Positions 5,413 to 9,037 of a DNA stretch of 9,037 nt are shown here, piece by piece. The notes under the pieces are model-generated. The model had not been told where the DNA came from and searched no databases. It saw nothing but the letters and a program-made list of their open reading frames with translations. This DNA comes from Burkholderiales bacterium (lineage in GTDB: Bacteria; Pseudomonadota; Gammaproteobacteria; Burkholderiales; SG8-39), in assembly GCA_029266935.1 (NCBI GenBank), contig JAQSVY010000069.1:1-9037 (forward strand), read 5' to 3'. Positions within the stretch are counted from its first letter, which is position 1, and each line of letters begins with the position of its first letter. The position numbers and the translations under genes are program-made.

Positions 5413-6842
5413 ATACCATCTCCCCCACCCACTGCAAGGCCTGGGCGCAGCTTGCGACGCACGCCGAGAGCTGCAAGGGCGTGCATTTGCGCGAGCTGTT
5501 CGCGAACGACGTCGCGCGCAGCGTGCAGTTCGCCGCCGACGCGCCGGGCGTGCGCCTCGACTACTCGCGCCAGCGCGTCGGCGCCATGACCCTGCGCCTG
5601 CTCGCCCGCCTCGCCGCCGAGCGCGGCCTCGCCGAGTGGCGCGACGCGCTGCTCTCCGGGAAGAAGATCAACCCGACCGAGGACCGCGCAGCCTGGCACA
5701 CCGCCTTGCGCGCAGGAAAGGCGTCCCCCCAGGAAGTGCACGACACGCTGGTTCGCATGCGTTCCCTGGCAACGAAAATCAGGACTGAAAAATCATTCAA
5801 ACGCGTCGTCAATCTCGGCACCGGCGGCTCCGATCTCGGGCCGCGGCTGGTGGCCGATGCGCTCGCCGGGGGAGGAGAAGCGGGCGCGCTCGACGTGCGC
5901 TTCGCCGCCAACGTCGACCCGCACGATCTCGCTCGCGCGCTCGAGGGCGCCGAACCGGCGAGCACGCTCTTCATCGTCGTCTCCAAGACCTTCACCACCC
6001 AGGAGACGATGGCGAATGCCGAGGCGGCGAAGCGCTGGCTGGGGTCGCGGAAAACTCAGGATCACTTCATCGCTGTCAGCGCCAACACCGGTGTTGCAAA
6101 GTCTTTCGGTGCCGGTGAAGTGCTGCCGATGTGGGACTGGGTCGGCGGCCGCTTCTCGGTGTGGTCGGCGGTCGGGCTCGCCGCCATGTGCGCGATCGGC
6201 GCCGAGGCTTTCGACGAGTTCCTCTCCGGGGCAAAGGACATCGATGGGCACTTCCGTGAGGTGCCGCTCGAGAAGAACGTGCCAGTGCTGATGGCGCTGC
6301 TCGGCGTGTGGAACGCGAACTTCCTCGGCGCGGCGACGCACGCGGTACTGCCGTATTCGAACGCACTGCGGCTCGTCCCCTCGTACCTGCAGCAGCTCGA
6401 GATGGAGTCGAACGGCAAGCGCATCGACCGCGAGGGGCGCGCCGTCGACTACGCGACTGCGCCGGTGCTGTGGGGCATGGAAGGCACGGTGAGCCAGCAC
6501 TCCTTCCACCAGCTGCTGCACCAGGGAACGCAGAGCGTTCCGGTCGATTTCATCGATGTCGCCGCCAACGAGCACCTGACCGCCAACGCCAGGGCGCAGG
6601 CCGACGCACTCGCCTTCGGCACCGACGACCCGAAGCTGCCGCCGCACAAGCAATACCCCGGGAACCGCCCTTCGAGCATTTTGTTTCTCGAGAGATTAAC
6701 CCCCAGAAATCTGGGAAGGCTCATTGCCCTTTACGAGCACAAGGTGTTCGTGCAGGGAGTGGTGTGGAACATCAACAGCTTCGACCAGTGGGGCGTGGAG
6801 CTGGGGAAAGAGATGGCCAGAAAACTGCTTACCAGGAGATAG
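5409..6842 (+). CDS. pgi: Glucose-6-phosphate isomerase (compact form)
   Basis: Interconverts glucose 6-phosphate and fructose 6-phosphate in glycolysis/gluconeogenesis; cytoplasmic. Visible motifs: KINPTEDRAAWHTALR (86-101), GTGGSDLGP (137-145), the sugar-phosphate loop SKTFTTQET (192-200), DWVGGRFSVWSAVG (243-256), catalytic base E333 in QQLEMESNGK, H364 in SQHSFHQLLHQGT, and K467 in SFDQWGVELGK. At 477 residues it is shorter than the 549-residue E. coli enzyme: loops are trimmed and the C-terminal tail after GKEMARKL is missing. Two motif changes are seen: GTGGSD for the usual GIGGSD, and EGTVSQH for PGTNGQH. ATG 5409 overlaps the stop of the glycosyltransferase gene (ATGA), which implies translational coupling; the open frame continues upstream but that part is a shadow. 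The start sequence MNTISPTHCKAW aligns with the E. coli N-terminus. Confidence 0.96.
   Translation: MNTISPTHCKAWAQLATHAESCKGVHLRELFANDVARSVQFAADAPGVRLDYSRQRVGAMTLRLLARLAAERGLAEWRDALLSGKKINPTEDRAAWHTALRAGKASPQEVHDTLVRMRSLATKIRTEKSFKRVVNLGTGGSDLGPRLVADALAGGGEAGALDVRFAANVDPHDLARALEGAEPASTLFIVVSKTFTTQETMANAEAAKRWLGSRKTQDHFIAVSANTGVAKSFGAGEVLPMWDWVGGRFSVWSAVGLAAMCAIGAEAFDEFLSGAKDIDGHFREVPLEKNVPVLMALLGVWNANFLGAATHAVLPYSNALRLVPSYLQQLEMESNGKRIDREGRAVDYATAPVLWGMEGTVSQHSFHQLLHQGTQSVPVDFIDVAANEHLTANARAQADALAFGTDDPKLPPHKQYPGNRPSSILFLERLTPRNLGRLIALYEHKVFVQGVVWNINSFDQWGVELGKEMARKLLTRR
6834..6838 (+). promoter_or_regulatory. Ribosome binding site of the truncated DUF6494-like gene
   Basis: AGGAG at 6834-6838, seven bases before ATG 6846 and inside the last codons of pgi. 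It is one of the best Shine-Dalgarno sites on the plus strand of the window, although the reading frame it serves has only 30 codons. Confidence 0.6.
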
Positions 6843-6845
6843 ACC

Positions 6846-6938
6846 ATGGACCAGGAAACCTTCAACCTCAGCATCCGCAAGTTCCTCAAGATGGTCGGGG
6901 TGAACTCCCAGCGCGAGATCGAGCTCAGACTAAAATGA
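6846..6938 (+). pseudogene. Truncated DUF6494-like gene (30 codons)
   Basis: ATG 6846 opens a 30-residue frame, MDQETFNLSIRKFLKMVGV followed by NSQREIELRLK, ended by TGA 6936-6938. The first 26 residues match, as I remember the family, the start of DUF6494 proteins (MxEETFNxSIRKFLKxVGVxSQREIE), which are about 65-70 residues long. After REIE the expected C-terminal part is missing and the frame runs into CTCAGACTAAAATGA, the upstream region of the next gene. It starts three bases after the pgi stop behind a good Shine-Dalgarno, so the 5' end looks intact and probably still translated. Deletion of the 3' two thirds is the simplest explanation; a genuine short peptide is the alternative. Other frames in the short gap hold no remnant of the missing part. 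Confidence 0.65.
6931..6936 (+). promoter_or_regulatory. Possible -10 box giving a leaderless transcript of the D-lactate dehydrogenase gene
   Basis: TAAAAT (6931-6936, 5/6 match to TATAAT) ends six bases before ATG 6943, the distance at which transcription would begin at or next to the start codon. No Shine-Dalgarno precedes this ATG, which fits leaderless translation. No convincing -35 is found, so confidence is limited. Confidence 0.4.
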
Positions 6939-6942
6939 CTTC

Positions 6943-8337
6943 ATGAACAAAGCGCGCGAATTCGACCAGTCGGTGCTCGACGAGCTGAAGGCGCTGCTCG
7001 GGGACCGCGTGTCCACTTCCGCCGCGGTGCGCGAGCACCACGGCAAGGACGAGTCGTACTTCCCCTACGCCCCGCCTGATGCAGTCTGTTTCATAAAAAG
7101 TACTGAAGAGGTCAGGGACGTGGTCAACATCTGCCGGCGCCACCGCGTGCCGATGATCCCCTTCGGGGTAGGCACCTCGCTCGAAGGCCACATCCTGGCG
7201 GTCCAGGGCGGCGTGTGCATCGATCTGTCGCAGATGAACCGCGTGCTCGCGGTGCACGAGGAGGACCTCGATGCGGTGGTCGAGGCCGGCGTGACGCGCA
7301 AGCAGCTAAACGAGCACATCAAGCACACCGGGCTCTTCTTCCCCGTCGACCCCGGCGCCGACGCGACGCTGGGCGGTATGGCCTCGACACGCGCCTCCGG
7401 TACCAACGCGGTGCGCTACGGCACCATGCGCGAGAACGTGATCTCGATGAAGGTGGTGCTCGCCGACGGGCGGGTGATCCAGACCTCGCGACGCGCCAAG
7501 AAGTCCGCCGCCGGCTACGACCTGACGCGGCTTTTCGTCGGCTCCGAAGGCACGCTCGGCATCATCACCGAGGTCAGCGTGCGCCTCTACCCGGTGCAGG
7601 AAGCGATGTCGGCGGCGGTGTGCGCCTTCGACTCGGTGGACGGCTGCACCAACACCGTCATCCAGACCATCCAGGCCGGCATCCCCGTGGCGCGCTGCGA
7701 CATCGTCTGCGACAAGACCATCGACGCGATCAACAAGTACAAGAAGACGAGCTACCGCGTCGCGCCCACCGTGTTTTTCGAGTTTCATGGATCGAGAACA
7801 TCGGTAGTGGAACAGGCCGAAGCGGTGCAGGCGATCGCCAGGGAGCACGGCGGCAAGGACTTCGTCTGGGCCACCCGGCCCGAGGAGCGCACGCAGCTCT
7901 GGCAGGCGCGCCACGATGCCTACTTCGCCTGCCTGCAGATCCGGCCGGGCTCGCGCGCGGTGTCGACCGACGTCTGCGTGCCGATCTCGCGCCTCGCCCA
8001 GTGCGTGAGCGAGACCATGGAGGACGTGAAGGGCTACATCGCGCCGGTGCCGCTGCTCGGGCACATCGGCGACGGCAACTTCCACCTCATGTTCCTCGTC
8101 GACCCGAACAAGCCCGAGGAGACCGAGCTCGCCAAGCAGTTCAACAAGCGCCTCATCGAGCGCGCGCTGCGCCTGGAAGGCACCTGCACCGGCGAGCACG
8201 GCATCGGCATGGGCAAGATGGGCTCGATGCAGCTGGAGCTCGGCGACGACGTGATCGACGTGATGCGCGATATCAAGAGGCTCTTCGACCCCGAGAACCT
8301 GATGAACCCCGGCAAGGTGGTTTCCCTTGACGCCTGA
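6943..8337 (+). CDS. FAD-dependent D-lactate dehydrogenase (cytochrome type, LDHD/GlcD family)
   Basis: A 464-residue flavoprotein of the FAD-linked oxidase (VAO/PCMH) family, closest in pattern to LDHD/DLD1. The FAD-binding domain contains PFGVGTSLEGHILAVQGGV (73-91), FFPVDPGADATLGGMASTRASGTNAVRYGTMREN (in parts, 132-165) and FVGSEGTLGIITEV (198-211). The C-terminal substrate/metal domain contains STDVCVPISRL (341-351), GHIGDGNFH (373-381, H374 and H381) and GTCTGEHGIGMGK (413-425, E418 and H419), and ends LFDPENLMNPGKV. It oxidises D-lactate or a related D-2-hydroxyacid and passes electrons to a cytochrome or electron carrier; glycolate oxidase GlcD is a relative but no glcE/glcF follows. 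VARCDIVCDKTID (249-261) has cysteines where relatives usually have an IELLD-like stretch. It starts four bases after the DUF6494 remnant, and its end overlaps the RidA start. Confidence 0.9.
   Translation: MNKAREFDQSVLDELKALLGDRVSTSAAVREHHGKDESYFPYAPPDAVCFIKSTEEVRDVVNICRRHRVPMIPFGVGTSLEGHILAVQGGVCIDLSQMNRVLAVHEEDLDAVVEAGVTRKQLNEHIKHTGLFFPVDPGADATLGGMASTRASGTNAVRYGTMRENVISMKVVLADGRVIQTSRRAKKSAAGYDLTRLFVGSEGTLGIITEVSVRLYPVQEAMSAAVCAFDSVDGCTNTVIQTIQAGIPVARCDIVCDKTIDAINKYKKTSYRVAPTVFFEFHGSRTSVVEQAEAVQAIAREHGGKDFVWATRPEERTQLWQARHDAYFACLQIRPGSRAVSTDVCVPISRLAQCVSETMEDVKGYIAPVPLLGHIGDGNFHLMFLVDPNKPEETELAKQFNKRLIERALRLEGTCTGEHGIGMGKMGSMQLELGDDVIDVMRDIKRLFDPENLMNPGKVVSLDA
8314..8320 (+). promoter_or_regulatory. 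Shine-Dalgarno supporting the TTG start of the RidA gene
   Basis: AAGGTGG at 8314-8320 lies six bases before TTG 8327, inside the last codons of the D-lactate dehydrogenase gene. Since no ATG or GTG start lies nearby in this frame, this site decides the start. Confidence 0.6.
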
Positions 8338-8848
8338 GCAGAAGCTCCGCCAGCTCGGCATCACCCTCCTGCCGGTGACGCCGCCGATCGCCAACTACGT
8401 CAATGCCGTGCGCACCGGCAGCCTGCTCTTCCTCGCCGGCAAGGGCCCGGCGGGCGGCGCCAGCGGCATCGTCGGCAAGGACATCACCATCGAGCAGGCC
8501 TACCAGCACGCGCGCTCGACTGGCCTCGCGCTAATCGCGGTCATGAAGGACGAGCTCGGCAGCCTCGAGCGCGTCAAGCGCATCGTCAAAGTGCTCGGCA
8601 TGGTGAACGCCGTTCCCGGCTTCGGCGACCAGCCCAAGGTGATTAACGGCTGCTCGGATCTTTTCGTCGAGGTCTTCGGCGAGCGCGGCAAGCACGCGCG
8701 CTCGGCGGTCGGCATGGGCTCGCTGCCCAACAACATTCCGGTCGAGATCGAGTGCATCGTCGAAATAGACGCTCGCGCGCAGCGCTCGGGCGGCGTCGCG
8801 CCGAAGAAGCCGACGGCGAAGAAAGCGGCGAAGAAGAAGCGCCTCTAG
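8327..8848 (+). CDS. RidA (YjgF/YER057c/UK114) family protein with lysine-rich tail
   Basis: A 173-residue member of the RidA superfamily, most like the roughly 150-residue subgroup (cd02199-type, from memory) and not the 128-residue archetype. Diagnostic stretches are [32 protein letters not shown] (in parts, 10-41), [34 protein letters not shown] (85-118) and [27 protein letters not shown] (121-147). R125 is in the place of the conserved arginine of imine/enamine deaminases. Archetypal RidA hydrolyses reactive 2-aminoacrylate; the substrate of this subgroup is not established. Residues 149-173 form an extra tail ending [14 protein letters not shown]. Translation starts at TTG 8327, eleven bases inside the preceding gene, behind a good Shine-Dalgarno. 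It ends tail-to-tail with orn. Confidence 0.9.
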   Translation: MTPEQKLRQLGITLLPVTPPIANYVNAVRTGSLLFLAGKGPAGGASGIVGKDITIEQAYQHARSTGLALIAVMKDELGSLERVKRIVKVLGMVNAVPGFGDQPKVINGCSDLFVEVFGERGKHARSAVGMGSLPNNIPVEIECIVEIDARAQRSGGVAPKKPTAKKAAKKKRL

Positions 8849-9037
8849 ATCGTCATCACGCTCTTGCGGTAGTACTTGAGCTCCTCGATCGACTCGAGGA
8901 TGTCGGCCATGGCCTCGTGCTTGCCCTCCTTGGCGAACCCCTTCGCCGCCTCGGGCTTCCAGCGGCGCACCAGCTCCTTCAGCGTCGAGACGTCGAGGTT
9001 GCGGTAGTGGAACCAGGCCTCGAGCCGCGGCATCCAG
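8845..9037 (-). CDS. orn: Oligoribonuclease, C-terminal part (cut by window edge)
   Basis: The last 63 codons of a DEDDh 3'-5' exoribonuclease that degrades 2-5-mer RNA and pGpG; the rest lies beyond position 9037. The segment [18 protein letters not shown] followed by VRRWKP closely matches E. coli Orn ([18 protein letters not shown]). The final catalytic residues of the DEDDh set are visible as H and D in [16 protein letters not shown]. The frame continues in phase (a Trp codon at 9034-9036) to the window edge, so the internal methionine near 9033 is not the start. The stop TAG (8845-8847, minus) shares CTAG with the ridA stop. No terminator separates the convergent genes. Confidence 0.95.
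   Translation of the reverse strand, partial: WMPRLEAWFHYRNLDVSTLKELVRRWKPEAAKGFAKEGKHEAMADILESIEELKYYRKSVMTI

Noticed and set aside
7306..8394. Long open frame (362 codons) on the minus strand opposite the D-lactate dehydrogenase gene
   Set aside because: Same type of antisense shadow; no recognisable motif and it runs across the junction of two clear plus-strand genes.
1..9037. Search for CRISPR arrays, tRNA or rRNA genes, insertion sequences, att sites, phage or defence genes
   Set aside because: None seen: no regularly spaced repeats, no cloverleaf-like sequence, no transposase or integrase motif. Apart from the HicB orphan the window reads as core chromosome.

Overview
The window is high-GC bacterial chromosome, most probably from a betaproteobacterium (Burkholderiales, Rhodocyclales or Nitrosomonadales-like). 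This rests on the gene order trxA-rho-rpmE (type B L31, no cysteines), on a 7Fe ferredoxin of FdxA type divergent from trxA, and on family resemblances recalled from memory. No database search was possible.

Layout. Positions 10-798 (+) encode a TraB/GumN-family protein. On the minus strand, 846-1088 is a short HicB-type antitoxin with no HicA toxin beside it; a hairpin with a T-run (minus sense) lies between the two genes. The minus-strand 7Fe ferredoxin fdxA (1252-1575) is divergent from trxA (1664-1993), with a plausible sigma70 promoter for trxA between them. After trxA come a strong hairpin terminator or attenuator and a second hairpin, then rho (2082-3437) and rpmE2 (3516-3773). A compact same-strand run follows: a GT-C type membrane glycosyltransferase (3784-5412), pgi overlapping it by ATGA (5409-6842), a 30-codon remnant of a DUF6494-like gene (6846-6938), an LDHD/GlcD-type FAD-dependent D-lactate dehydrogenase (6943-8337) and a RidA-family gene started by TTG inside the end of the previous gene (8327-8848). 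The window closes with the 3' part of orn, oligoribonuclease, on the minus strand; its stop codon shares a CTAG with the ridA stop.

How the genes fit together. The core is housekeeping: redox (trxA, fdxA), transcription termination (rho), translation (rpmE2), central carbon metabolism (pgi, D-2-hydroxyacid oxidation), RidA-type metabolite damage control and nanoRNA degradation (orn). The tight packing from 3784 to 8848 suggests co-transcription but does not imply one pathway.

I do not see a convincing new multi-gene system. The observations most worth a second look are the truncated DUF6494-like gene with an intact ribosome binding site, the solitary HicB, the two palindromes that look like dispersed intergenic repeats, the promoter-poor double-hairpin trxA-rho junction, and sequence deviations in the glycosyltransferase and the short Pgi.
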